A stretch of DNA of 64,000 bases from Capillidium heterosporum. Lineage: Eukaryota > Entomophthoromycota > Entomophthoromycetes > Entomophthorales > Capillidiaceae. A program made the position numbers and the translations under genes. The stretch spans positions 992,001-1,056,000 of the forward strand of contig WBMQ01000006.1 in the NCBI GenBank assembly GCA_016630905.1, read 5' to 3'. Each line of letters begins with the position of its first letter. The first letter of the stretch is position 1. Positions 13,842-24,863 of this stretch are shown here, in pieces. A model generated the notes under the pieces. That model was not told the origin of the DNA. It made no database searches and saw only the letters and a program-made list of their open reading frames with translations.

Positions 13842-14615
13842 ATATTATTATGCTATAACATGATATTTCCTTTTTTATAGTTTTAAATAACATAGCTATC
13901 TTTTTATAATTAAAGCGTCCATATCTAAAAATTAGTTTATCAATTCTTTTAACTAGTTAAACTTTAATCCAAAGCTGTTTCAATCTAGCAATTAGCTAAG
14001 ATAGTTATATAAAAGTCAGCCTTAGAAAGATGGATTTTTAGTATTACTATAAACCCTCTAAACTAGTTATAATATTAATTAATTTATTACTATTTATAGT
14101 ATATACTGATTATAATAGTAGTACTTTACAAATAGTGTAAGGAAATCTTCCTAAATCAGTTGTAGTTTCGCTTAATAGCCAGAATTCAAATTATATCCCA
14201 AACTTATATACTAATCGGTATCTCTATCAATACAAGAAATCCCCTTTCCCTTTAGTAGGAATTAGGCATTTAATTTAGTACTGACAGCTCCCCAATCTCT
14301 ACATTACCTAAAGTTAGTGATGCTTCACTAGAAGAACCCAATGGACATTGATACTGGAGATTAGGTAAATGTAATCACTAGTACCCATAGTATCGACTAC
14401 TAAGGTGAGTCACTTATATAATACCTACGGTGAACTTAGTAGTAGGCCAAGTAATTGTTAAATAAATACCTTAAACCATTTGCTATTTTCTTCTGCTATC
14501 AACATAGTATAGGTTCACTGTGGTAGTATAATTTAGAATTGAGAATTAGCGTTTCTCTAAACTAGAGGGCGGTACTGAACTGAACTGGACTGAACCTTAG
14601 AACTCCACTAAACCA
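13842..14615. other. Intergenic region
   Basis: AT-rich. Short local duplications around TACTACTAAG/AGTACTAAG-like words near 14380-14460 are visible. No gene recognised. Confidence 0.4.
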
Positions 14616-14991
14616 ATGAATCCAATGATACTCCTTAGCCTCATGGCTACAATTATAGTACTCCTGTTCACTCATCACCTCTGGATCAAGCTTCAAGCAC
14701 GAACTTCACTATATAGCTTTATCATCAGCTTTCTTAGCCTTTATGAAGTACTGGCTACTATTGCCTCTTGGCTAACCCCTGCTGGTGAGAGTTCATTGTG
14801 AACGCTTCCCAGCAGTAGCTAAGGTATTAGATACAAAAGCAATAGGTTTAGGCTTCTTTAGTTTTATTAGTATAATTACTACTACTTTAGCATATTTTAA
14901 GCCTAGTCTAGCATCCCTTAATAAAATTTCCTACACTATTCACTTATTAATTTTAAAAAGAGAAATAGTAACCTATATTTCACAACTCTAA
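14616..14991 (+). CDS. Possible small multi-span membrane protein
   Basis: The ATG at 14616 gives MNPMILLSLMATIIVLLFTH. A 31-bp candidate intron (GTGAGA...CCCAGCAG, about 14784-14814) joins ...WLTPA to VAKVLDTKAIGLGFFSFIS, ending SQL at TAA 14989. The product, about 114 residues, would have three hydrophobic segments. The intron is at the lower size limit and no family is recognised, so this could be spurious; the matching frames on both sides favour a real gene. Confidence 0.35.
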
Positions 14992-15256
14992 CTTTAGCTC
15001 AATAATTTTAAATTTAGCTATTGAAATATTTACATCGAATTACAATTATTTGCCATTCTTTATTTGAGATATGCTCTATTAGCTAAAATGAAAGTAGCCA
15101 ATTTCCATGCTTTTCAACCTAGACTTTTTGCAGTTAGAATAGTTGTCAGCATCTTACGTAGTTGGATCCATTATTATTGGTTAGATTGTGATTAGGTCAC
15201 CAACAAAGAAATGAAAAGGACGCAAAAAATTATTTTGCTTTCAACTATCCATCCAA

Positions 15257-16013
15257 ATGTTAAGAATCCTCAACCTGATCCAACCTACAGCTAATAAAGC
15301 GTTGTTCACTTCAACCAGATACTTCCACGGTGCAGTAGCCCTACTCAATAAAGGTACATATACTAACAGCCCCATGCTTATCACTTCTTTAAAAAATTTA
15401 GGCTTTCCCGAAAAGCCCAAGAAGCCTGGAAGTTCTCGAATCATCTTTATGAGTGAAAACTATGCCAAGCTAACTAAAGGTTTAGAGCACCTATCCAGTA
15501 CTGAGAAGTTTGTCGAAATATCCAAAAAGTGGAAGGAATGCGACGCCAAGACTGCTGACTTTTATCACAAGAAGTATGAGGATCTCAAAAAGAATTACGC
15601 CAAAAACTTGGAACATTGGCAGAACAGTTTGACTAAGGAGGAGAGAGAAGCTTACAATGCTTCCATACAGAAGTTAGGTTTACGTAGAAATAAGAATTTA
15701 GGATCGCGATTGCTTAAGGACCCTAAGTTACCTAAGAGACCTCCAACTTCCTTTTTATTGTTCTGTCAACATGAACGCGAAAGTGATGAAAGCTTGAAGA
15801 ATTTAAAGGTGGGCGAGCAAAGCAAATTGCTGGGAAGTAAGTGGTCGGGCTTGGACGAAGAAACGAAGGAGGTAAATTTATATTGATAGGTTTAATTTTA
15901 ACATGCGCATCTATTTCTTTATTTTGTAGAAATTCGCCAAAAAGGCCAAAGTTCTGTCCCAGAAGTATCACAAGGAGAAGGAGGCCTACGAAGCTAAATT
16001 AAATCACGATTGA
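15257..16013 (+). CDS. Mitochondrial HMG-box DNA-packaging protein (Abf2/TFAM-like)
   Basis: The N-terminus MLRILNLIQPTANKALFTST is basic, hydroxyl-rich and free of acid: a mitochondrial targeting peptide. Two HMG boxes follow. Box 1 begins KPGSSRIIFMSENYAKL and runs through KWKECDAKTADFYHKKYEDL. Box 2 begins PKRPPTSFLLFCQHERE and contains LLGSKWSGLDEETKE. One intron (GTAAAT...TTTGTAG, about 15871-15930) is removed before KFAKKAKVLSQKYHKEKEAY; the stop TGA is at 16011. Total length is about 232 residues, the size of Abf2/TFAM proteins, which coat and bend mitochondrial DNA. A short linker between the boxes (residues about 150-160) is usual. Paralogous nuclear HMGB is less likely because of the targeting peptide. 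Confidence 0.85.
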
Positions 16014-17678
16014 GCTATATGATGAGAATACAGTGGTGTATTTTATAACTGCAGTTGGTTTACTTTGCCATCATAAAGGTGCAGAGTTTATCATCGTCTA
16101 CTTATTACTGTTTTAATATTAGTATTTTAAAATCCGTAGTTTCACTAAGCTTGATTGATATACATTTTATTCATTGGAAAGTATTTAAACTTTAAAAGTA
16201 TTGCATATCTATACAAATATATTTAATTTCATTTTAACTTGAAATAGCTTTGCTAAGATAACGCTGGTATATTTAACAACTGGGTTCTACTTTTGAAGGA
16301 TGGTTTTAAGTCCATCGTTTACTAATAGTACCTATAGCGACCATTTATCTTATCCAATGTACGTCGAGGCTCATAGCCTAATATCGCTTTCTTCATACTA
16401 TAAATTAGTACAAACAAACGGTAGATAGTATTTATATTAAAAGAACTCGGTTTGTAGATCCAGCGAGTTGGTAAGATCTCTATCAAGTGAATCGGTCCTG
16501 CTTATTACATTCCATATATCACCATACTTTCTTTCCTCGCCATTTAATATGCTATAAAGCTTGCCGTAAATTTTTTATATTAGCATTTTTACAACTGTTC
16601 CTTTGCCATATCAATCTATAAAAGTATAAAGTGCCTAGTGTGGAAAGAAATGTTAGATGCAATCCAAAGAGGTTTGAAATCGGTTGATCCGTAAAGCTAC
16701 CTACCTGCAAAAGTGTTTACTTTTTTGGCAACCTAGATTAGCTGTATCGGACATTATCGATCCAAAAGCTAAGTATTCAGTTTGAACTGGTGCTACTCAT
16801 CATTTCTAAAGTTTTAAATAGGTGGATGGCATAAGTTCTTACAATCTACAGTTCCCTTGGGTTACGTTTGAGGAAGTAGCCCAATTAGACCATGAGTACC
16901 AAAGGTTATCAATATAAAATTCAAGAGCAGGAGTACAGAGGTTCCTGCAGTTTGGAATAGGGAAGTGCTAAGCCCTTTTTAGATTTTACTAAGTGTACAC
17001 CACCACTCGTTAAAAATAAGACCTTCCTACCAAGCCTTTTGAATTAGCTGAAGGCTTAGCTTTACCATAGCGCAAGAGTCTTTTGATAGAGACTGATTAT
17101 CCTTTATGAACCATTCCTACATTTTATAAATCTTTGCATCTTCCATTGCAAACGAGTAAAACGAATACTTTTAAGTATGAATATGCACTGTATGGCAGAT
17201 GAACTAGGGCATACTATTGAAAATACGCTTAGCTGGGATCAAACTTTGGAAATTCATCAGTAGATCGATATACCAAACTTACAGGCTTAAATCTTTTAAT
17301 TTAATATGCATATGTAAACAAAGGTATGTTAATTTCAAAATTAAGGCTAAATTTTAATAAAGAAATTGAGATAAGTTTGGGGATATAAAGGGATATAGGG
17401 ACGGTTAGAGCTAAACTGCCTCGTTGTAAAATAAAAACTTTGAATTCGTACCAGCGTCTTTTTTGAAAAAACTATAAACAGTGATGCATTAGATGTCAAA
17501 ACGAAACAAACCATTTTACACAAGAGGGAAGTAGGATAAGTTGATAAGCTAAGCTATGGTCATAAGCTGCAATTCAACGATTTTTGTGACAGGGTAGGGG
17601 TGTTAAAGCTAAGGTAGGAAGGTGGGAGGGAAGGGTAGGGATATATTTTCAAAAAGAAGTTAGTAGTATAGAGCTAAG
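16014..17678. other. Convergent intergenic region
   Basis: AT-rich DNA between the HMG gene and the cyclin gene. G-rich patches (GGGATATAAAGGGATATAGGG near 17380-17400, GGTGGGAGGGAAGGGTAGGG near 17620-17640) lie close to the cyclin 3' end. No coding region recognised. Confidence 0.5.
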
Positions 17679-18413
17679 TTACTCGACCGGCCTGCTTGCA
17701 CTCAAGTTAGGTAGCTCCTGCTTGACCAAGTTCTGACACCTACCGAAGGCGTTTACATTCAAACTTTGGCTCTCCTTGTCGCTTTGACTTGGCGAGCTTA
17801 TGGTACTACTGCTGCTACTAGAAAGTTGAGGGGAGTTAGGAGCTTCATCACTCTGCATACCAGTATCCACGAATTCTTCTCCTTCAACAATAGTGTCGAT
17901 CAGGGTAGGTAAATGTCCATTTAACAGCTTGTTGCCTATACTTTGCAACTCGTCGATCTGTACGTGCAGCTGGAACTGTAAAGCCATCAAAAATTCGACT
18001 TCCAACCTATTCATTTCCAAGACGGGGATACCCCCAACTTTGGCGTACCTTGAATTGGTAAAGAAGACATCACTGAAAAATTTGGCGCTTGTCAATACGG
18101 CACTAATAATTAACCGATGGATCGAGTACGAGTCAACGGTAAAGGTACTAGGTAGTTGACCCGACTTGACCTTGCGTATTATTTTGAGGAGGTAGTGGAT
18201 GAGGGCTAAATAGCACTCGTTGGAGGCTGGACAGTATTTTTGGATACGTTGTAGGTAGCTAAATACGTCAATGGAGGGAATAGATCTTGCGTGGAATACG
18301 GTTAAACCTTGGCTCTCATGTTTGTCGCAGTCGAGTAGAAGTTGGTTGAGGTAGTTGGAGACAAGCTTCAAAGTGTCGTTTATGTCGTTTCTAGCTAGGT
18401 CAAAGCTGTGCAT
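17679..18413 (-). CDS. PHO80-type cyclin (Pho85 CDK partner)
   Basis: Single exon, 244 residues. The cyclin box covers about residues 35-155: FHARSIPSIDVFSYLQRIQK and CYLALIHYLLKIIRK, then the diagnostic HRLIISAVLTSAKFFSD and NSRYAKVGGIPVLEMNRLEV, which are hallmarks of the PHO80/Pcl6-7 group. Such cyclins activate Pho85-type kinases in phosphate, glycogen and cell-cycle control. The C-terminus is a Ser-rich tail (SSSSSSTISSPSQSDKE) with possible phosphosites. The start is the first ATG of the frame, about 40 residues before the box. No intron is present, unlike most neighbours. Confidence 0.85.
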   Translation of the reverse strand: MHSFDLARNDINDTLKLVSNYLNQLLLDCDKHESQGLTVFHARSIPSIDVFSYLQRIQKYCPASNECYLALIHYLLKIIRKVKSGQLPSTFTVDSYSIHRLIISAVLTSAKFFSDVFFTNSRYAKVGGIPVLEMNRLEVEFLMALQFQLHVQIDELQSIGNKLLNGHLPTLIDTIVEGEEFVDTGMQSDEAPNSPQLSSSSSSTISSPSQSDKESQSLNVNAFGRCQNLVKQELPNLSASRPVE

Positions 18414-21400
18414 TGTTGTTGGTGGAATATAAATGTTTGAATAAATTGGATGTTCTTTGATGGTTCACTGAATTTTGGTTTGGAGTCAAGCTGCTTGTGA
18501 AAATAGGAAGCTAAGTAGGACAACGAAAGTAGGTGTCAACTGAGTTAAGTTGCTAGAATTATAAATCAGGGGTAAGGTAGTTTAGAGTGGAACTGAAAGA
18601 TAGTTTGAAAAATCGATATAAGTTTCTTATACTCGATTCAACAGATAGAGTTTGGGCGCTGCAATTTAGGGGATATGGGAAAAGGGTAGGCAAAACTTGA
18701 AATTTGAACGAACCAGTGTTGACAATTAGATATTGGTAACACTAAAGATTATTATTTGAAAAACTAGACTAGGGTAGGGTTAGGGGTAAGCGTAAATTTT
18801 TTGGTAGTGCAAATGTAAAAAGTTTGATTTGAAATGGAAGACGTTTGAACAAAACTGAGTAAGATGAGATAGCTCGACAAATTTAAAGGCTTTGTTGAAT
18901 CGACCTAAAGTATTGGAAAGTAAAAATAGCGATAAGGTACCTCTGTTCAATTATAACTTATTGGGTTCTTTGCTTAAACTTTACATTTCTTTCCAAGTTC
19001 TATCCTCATAACCATAGGAATTGGATTAGTTATGCAAGATTGGGATAGGAAAATGAGAACGAAGCCGAAAAGCCATCCAATATTCTTGGATCCTATTGGC
19101 TGCAATGGAAAGTCGATTAGAACTTTTCCTCAAAAGCTACTAACTTTTCATTGGATTGTAAGTTATGATCCCGTTTAGGTAAACTCTCATTTAAACTGGA
19201 TCTATATTTAGTATATTGGACCGTGAACTTGAGGATAGGCCGGGTTCTGATTGGCTAGAAATTATTTACATCACTCTACACCTTCAAAACCTTTCAAACT
19301 TTAGTTTTTGTTCATAGTTGAAGAATAAGTTGGTTGCTTTTGGGCCTAACTAAAGGTTCGCATTGGCAGATCCTAAACAGATTTGTAACATTTGGAGATT
19401 ATCGTAGTTTTGGTTCGAGTCAGATTGATATTGTGAAGATGGCCTGGGAAAATGGCTATGAAGTGCATTGCCAACTTCAAGCTTTCAACTTCCATGTATA
19501 GTTACGCATCCACTCTACCATTAGCTACTTTCACCTACGCCTTTTGAAGTATTAAAACCTGCTAAAAGTTCCGATATGGGTTCATTAGCCTATTATAGAA
19601 TCTGCATATGAGGTAGTTTACTTCCACTTTAGAAGATGATTTCGAAGCAGTACTAGATTTGGTAAAGACTTATAAATCTACCACCTTTTTTACAAATCAA
19701 ATCGATTTGCATTAAGCTATGACCTATTTCATTACAGTGTCGAGGTTTCAGAGCTCGGAGCATTGCATCTACTACAAATGAAAACTTCATTAGACTTGAA
19801 TCAACAAAAATAGTTCACGCAAGCTCTTGGGTAGTCCAGAATTTACATAGTGGTGGGTAAAGTTAATGACGCATCTCATTGCAACTAAACTGTATTTAGT
19901 ATAGGATGGGCTGGAGCTAATATTTTACCTAGTACCTGTAGTGCTATCTTTCGATATATATTTGGTTATAGATTGTTTCGCTGTAAGGTCTATTTTGTAT
20001 CCATAAAAATTTATCCACCTCTACAAAACTTTTATTAGGTATCAAGAGTTCGGTTCTCTTACCTTTCGGAGACTCGGATAGGGTTGTAGCGGTGCCAGTG
20101 TTTTTATTTGCAAACATGTATAAGGCGTGGGAACTCATAAATTTGTTAGTAGACTAAAAATAACTAGCGCTGATAAAGCATCGTAAGTGAGGGTGGTGGT
20201 ATCTGGGCATTTGGCAGTATAAGAATGACTAGACTCGGCATATTGACATGTTGGTCTAAATATATAAGAACTCAACTACAACACGGTAATGAAAGTAGAC
20301 AGAAATATGAATTCATCATCAAAGTGAAGATGCAGAGCTGCATGAAAATTGCATTTTTAAGTTAGGAAATGATTAATCTTGCTTATGAAACAGCCTTTAC
20401 AACTTCAATTCTAATGAAAATGGACAAACCCCTGCTTTGTCTAGAAGTTAGAGGAACAGAAGGTTCTAAATAAAAGACAAATGCGGCTGCTCGGCAAAAG
20501 TGGTCTATTGTTGAGTAGATAACCAAAGAACTGGGTCCAGATGGATAAGGCAAATTAAGTCAGAAAAGAAATACGGCCAGCAGGTTTGGTCGACTTCGAA
20601 GATAGAGTTCAGCGTGACAACAATCACGAGCCAAGCTATGTAGAACATCAAGTATATCAGCTGTGCAATAGCGAATAGTGAGACTTGGAGTTTGCTCGAA
20701 TTTTGGATAGGTATTTTTGCCTACAAATAAAATGATTGGAGAAATGATGTCACTTTATAAACAGTCTTCAAAAATTGAAGACGTCATCCAGTTGATCCTA
20801 AAAAGACGGACCGTTCCAAAACTAGCAGATAGCCTACAGATATTCCCAAGAATCCTACTTTCATCTACAAGAACAAAGATAAAAAGAGTACGATCGAGTT
20901 GAAAGTAAGGAAAACAAGTATACTGATGGAAAGAGACACTTAATAAGCTTTGAAGATGGCATCAATTGAACCATAATTCTATACAATAAGGAGGTAAATT
21001 TAGAATAGTGGGTTGGTAGATTGATGAGTTATAGTATCTTTAAAGGCAATTTGAAAAGAAAGGTAATAGTTTGCATCTTATTAAATGGTTCTTTAAACAT
21101 AATTTTAAAATTTCATTTTTAAAATATATTTATCGTTGCATTTATGCCATCTAGTTTGATTCACCATCATTTATTTCCAACTTATATCCAATTTTGAAAT
21201 ATTTCATTCCTATTTGTATAATTTATAAATCGATATTAGTCCATTTTCTTTAAATTTACTCCCTTTTGTTTAGCAACAGTTTATTTCATAGAGCCAATGT
21301 AACTTACAAATAGATGAGGTTGAATAGGTATTTTTTAATTTTATACTGATAGCGATTTAGCTGTAGTTCTTTAAGTGAGACGAATAGAATAGTTAGAAAG

Positions 21401-24236
21401 GTAAAGCTATAAGTCAGGTTTCTGTTTTAGGTTTTTTACGGTTTGAAATAGGTGACGCTATCACTATATATTTCAACAAGTCAGCTAAACACGATAATCT
21501 AGAGTTGATCTAAATATGAATTTGAGGATTGTAGTGTTTAAAATGAAGGCCTACTTACCTTTACAAAGTTGGTGAGAGTTGAACTCAAGGTCTTTTGAAG
21601 TGAACACATGCGATCCTATACCTTTTAAATTGTCAAGTCGCTGTACTATTTAGGTAGCTTTACGTTGTAGTTTATTGATGAAATTGAAAGTAGTATGATC
21701 AATTTTATATACTCGAGTCTCACTTCAAGTGTAAATTGAGTTTACAGTGTATATTTTTGATCATCTATGGCTGCCTTACAAGTTCAACCTTTAAAAAGTT
21801 GGAATACATGGGTCCGATAGTTTTAATTTTATTGTAGATTTGCCTGGACAACAGTCGTGCCCTCAAAGCAACTACAACCATCTTCTAACTTCAATAAACT
21901 ATAGCAGATGTTCGTATTTATACAGTAGCCTCGATGCTTAGCTTAACATATATCTTATTTTTTACTCAACTTTGAGCCACCTGGAAGAATGTACTTAGAA
22001 ATGTAATAGAGCCAATATTTTCCATAAAATCATTAGTTATGTAATGAGTTTCGATAGTATACTACATTGTTGCTTTGAAAGGTGTCTTTATTCCAGTTTA
22101 CAAACTTTCAAATTAAAAGCACAAAATTGAACAATAATAAATCTACACAGTTTTTTTCAAACTAGTACTTTACTTACTATATATATGGTTTAAACCTTCA
22201 ACTTCTCCCATTCATTATTATTATCATTCAAATAAGCTTATATCATTTACAGTCAAGCTAATTGTTACCTTTCAAAAGTAAAAGATATATTCTTTAACTT
22301 CATTAGGAACTAGACAATTTACTTTATCCTTTTAAAAGATATATATCACCTTGGGCTTGAACGATATACGCCTAAAATATAGCAGTAGGTTTTGATCTTA
22401 TTTCAAAAGCTTCATATCTTGAATATAACACAACAATGCATTCTATATAAATATTTTAATAATATTTACTTATCACATGCACTCCTAATATTTATATTCA
22501 ATCTGTATCAAAAGCTGAAGGCTACTACAACCAAACTTTAACATCTTTACTTATTTAGTCGATAGGGTATTTTCTTTAGTTTCATTGTATCTTTCCTATT
22601 CTTTTCCAAAACTTCAAGATAAATTCATAACCTCATCTTCCCTTAACTTTTATAAATATAATGAATTGTTCAAGTTCAATAATAAATTTATACTATATAA
22701 ACTATATTACCTTTATTACAATTTGAATTATCTTGTTTCTTTTTAAATGACCAAGTGATATTATAGGGCAAGTAACTTACTAGACTATAGAAAAAACATT
22801 TAATACATTTAAAAATACTTACTGCCTTACTGTATTTATTTCGATAGATTACCTAACACTGAACTCGCAAATAAACTTGGTCATTTCAACTCTTGCAATT
22901 GTTTGAACTTGAAAATATTGACTTGTTGATTATCTGAACCCTATGTATTGACTAATATAAGCAGCTATAAATATTACCTTTTAGCTGACATCTGATACTC
23001 CATATATAGCTTTCGTTTCTCTTAATATACTTTAACAGGTATATATTTCTACTTCCAGGTTGGTTTGATGCTTTCTTTTAAATATGAAACTAAGACTCCA
23101 AATTTTTTAGAGTAAAATCTAAATTTACAACTTTGTTGATAGTGAATCCTATTTTGATAAATACTTCAAAAACATAAAGTTAATATCATCTTTTATTACC
23201 TTTTGATACCAATAGTATTCACTATTGTATAATGAACTTGCTGAAATTCTACCATGAATATCCCAACAGTCCTACTACCAATAATTAACAAACTTTCAAT
23301 GGCTTATTAGCTAACCTAATAAAGCTTAGCAAGAAGCTAGGATATGGCTTTCATAACCCAAATACATAAGTATTTGTATTTTACTATGTGTTTGATTTTT
23401 GTATAGAGAAATAAGTACCAAAGAGATACTTCCAAAAATTTTCATTAGCTCCCTAATTTCCTTCCTCCACGGAGATCTCTAGTAAAAGGCGAGGGATCTA
23501 TTCGTTTGAATACTGAAGGAAGGAAAGGAGACATTATTCTCAAATGAAACCTAAACTTACTTTATATGAAAGCCTTATCTGATTTCTTTGGATTTAAGTT
23601 GTGGGTTTAAAATTTCAAAAAATGGTTAATTGGTTGAAATGCCTTGGTTGATTGGAGTAGATTGAAGGAATGAGTGACTGAGTTAAGGCTAAATTATAAG
23701 CTGGACTTGAATTTCATCTGAAGTGACTACGAGATTGCTACTTGTCACTCCAAGGTTGTCGATTTCTGCTGTAGGTTTACAATTTAGACAGAGTTACCAA
23801 GTTTATAGGGTTATATGTACGGATTTCCTTCAAAAATTCCAAGAATTGAAGCCACAAGGCTATTGGATCTATCAATAAACTGGCTTTTCATGGTAACACA
23901 AACTCCGAGATTGTGCAAACCTACAAACTGGAAACCCCTAGCACCAGTTTCAGAAGCCCGTATCATTAGGAGCTTGGCAAGATGTATCTAAAGTCAACAG
24001 ATCAAAGCTATATTCACTTTGAAACTATGGTACTGTGTAGCATTTGAATACCCCTGTCAATCGGAAACATGTCCTTTTAAACTTCCAATTTGAAATGACA
24101 CCGTCCATATATGAAACTAGATAAGGATTTTAACATCTCAATTGGTATAAGCTCGTATTTAATCAACTTTATACTTACAAATCAAAAAAGATATACTTAA
24201 ATATAAAAAAGAAGTAGTGCACAAAAACTTGAAACT
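18414..24236. other. Long gene-poor region (5.8 kb)
   Basis: Between the cyclin and a homeodomain gene I find no supported gene. It begins with the cyclin promoter. Around 18770-18790 a short TTAGGG-like stretch occurs (GGGTAGGGTTAGGGG), too short to be telomeric. Short open frames exist at 19944-20138 (-) and 20717-20902 (+) with no recognisable family. From about 21100 to 23400 the DNA is very AT-rich. A possible decayed coding patch is listed separately. Confidence 0.5.
20401..20900 (+). pseudogene. Possible decayed coding patch
   Basis: All three forward frames give protein-like pieces interrupted by stops, for example LVDFEDRVQRDNNHEPSYVE (about 20585-20645), ARILDRYF and LLCLEVRGTEG. 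Base composition is less AT-rich than the surroundings. It could be a relic of a gene or transposable element. No family recognised. Confidence 0.2.
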
Positions 24237-24863
24237 TTATTGAGTTTGGTTGGACAGTTTGCGGTCCAACTGCCTTCTATTTTGAAACCAGATCTGGACC
24301 GACCGCGGACACATCTGCAAAATCTGGCCCAACTGCTGCCGGCTTCGTGAGTTTGGGAATCTCGTATTAGCGTAAACTTGGGTTAAAACCTCCAATTGGT
24401 AAGTGTTCAATCGGGTGCGTCTTGCTTTGAGAGGAAAGTAGGAAGTGCAGGTGTTTTGGTTTTGGGTTTGCTTTTGGTAAGGAATTGATGATGAGTAGTT
24501 AGTTTTTCCAGGTGAGCTATTTACAAGAGGAGAGGAAGAGTTTGGATATTGGGTTTGTTGGCAGATAGAACTTTTTCTTTCGATTAGATAAGGGAACATC
24601 TCCGAGATACTGGGCAATCTAGTACATATGGAGTCGGGATATAGGGCTGGTTCGTTGTGAGGGGTGCTGTCCTTGGAGGTGGTGCTATCATCTAAGGATG
24701 CAGGCCAGCTGTTGTTGAGACGTTCTGGAGAAGCTGAGTTGAAGCTTGAGGTGTAGGTTGACAGGTAGGAAGGGGCGTCGACGTAGAGGTTGGCATGGGC
24801 AAATGAGGTTGGAAGTGGGCTAACTTCAGTTATAGGAACAGTGAGAAGTGTGTTCAGATCCAT
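24237..24863 (-). CDS. Homeodomain transcription factor (HD-a)
   Basis: A 208-residue protein if it starts at the ATG 24863-24861 (MDLNTLLTVPITEV); the frame is open further upstream but without an ATG. The N-terminal half is Ser/Thr/Pro/Asn-rich and probably disordered. A typical 60-residue (non-TALE) homeodomain lies at the C-terminus, about residues 147-206. It starts KARRTRLNTYQLEVL and has recognition helix MCPRSVQIWFQNRRQ, with the invariant W, F, N and R. The protein ends a few residues later. Its homeodomain resembles the two other homeodomain types in this window (47.3/54.8 kb and 51.2 kb) but is the most diverged; an FPxxxxR segment before helix 2 is common to all. Stop TAA at 24239-24237. 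Confidence 0.85.
   Translation of the reverse strand: MDLNTLLTVPITEVSPLPTSFAHANLYVDAPSYLSTYTSSFNSASPERLNNSWPASLDDSTTSKDSTPHNEPALYPDSICTRLPSISEMFPYLIERKSSICQQTQYPNSSSPLVNSSPGKTNYSSSIPYQKQTQNQNTCTSYFPLKARRTRLNTYQLEVLTQVYANTRFPNSRSRQQLGQILQMCPRSVQIWFQNRRQLDRKLSNQTQ

Noticed and set aside
18765-18795. Telomere-like GGGTAGGGTTAGGGG
   Set aside because: Only one or two imperfect units; no array.
19405-19440. GGTTCGAGTC resembling a tRNA T-arm
   Set aside because: No anticodon stem, D arm or matching acceptor stem can be folded around it.
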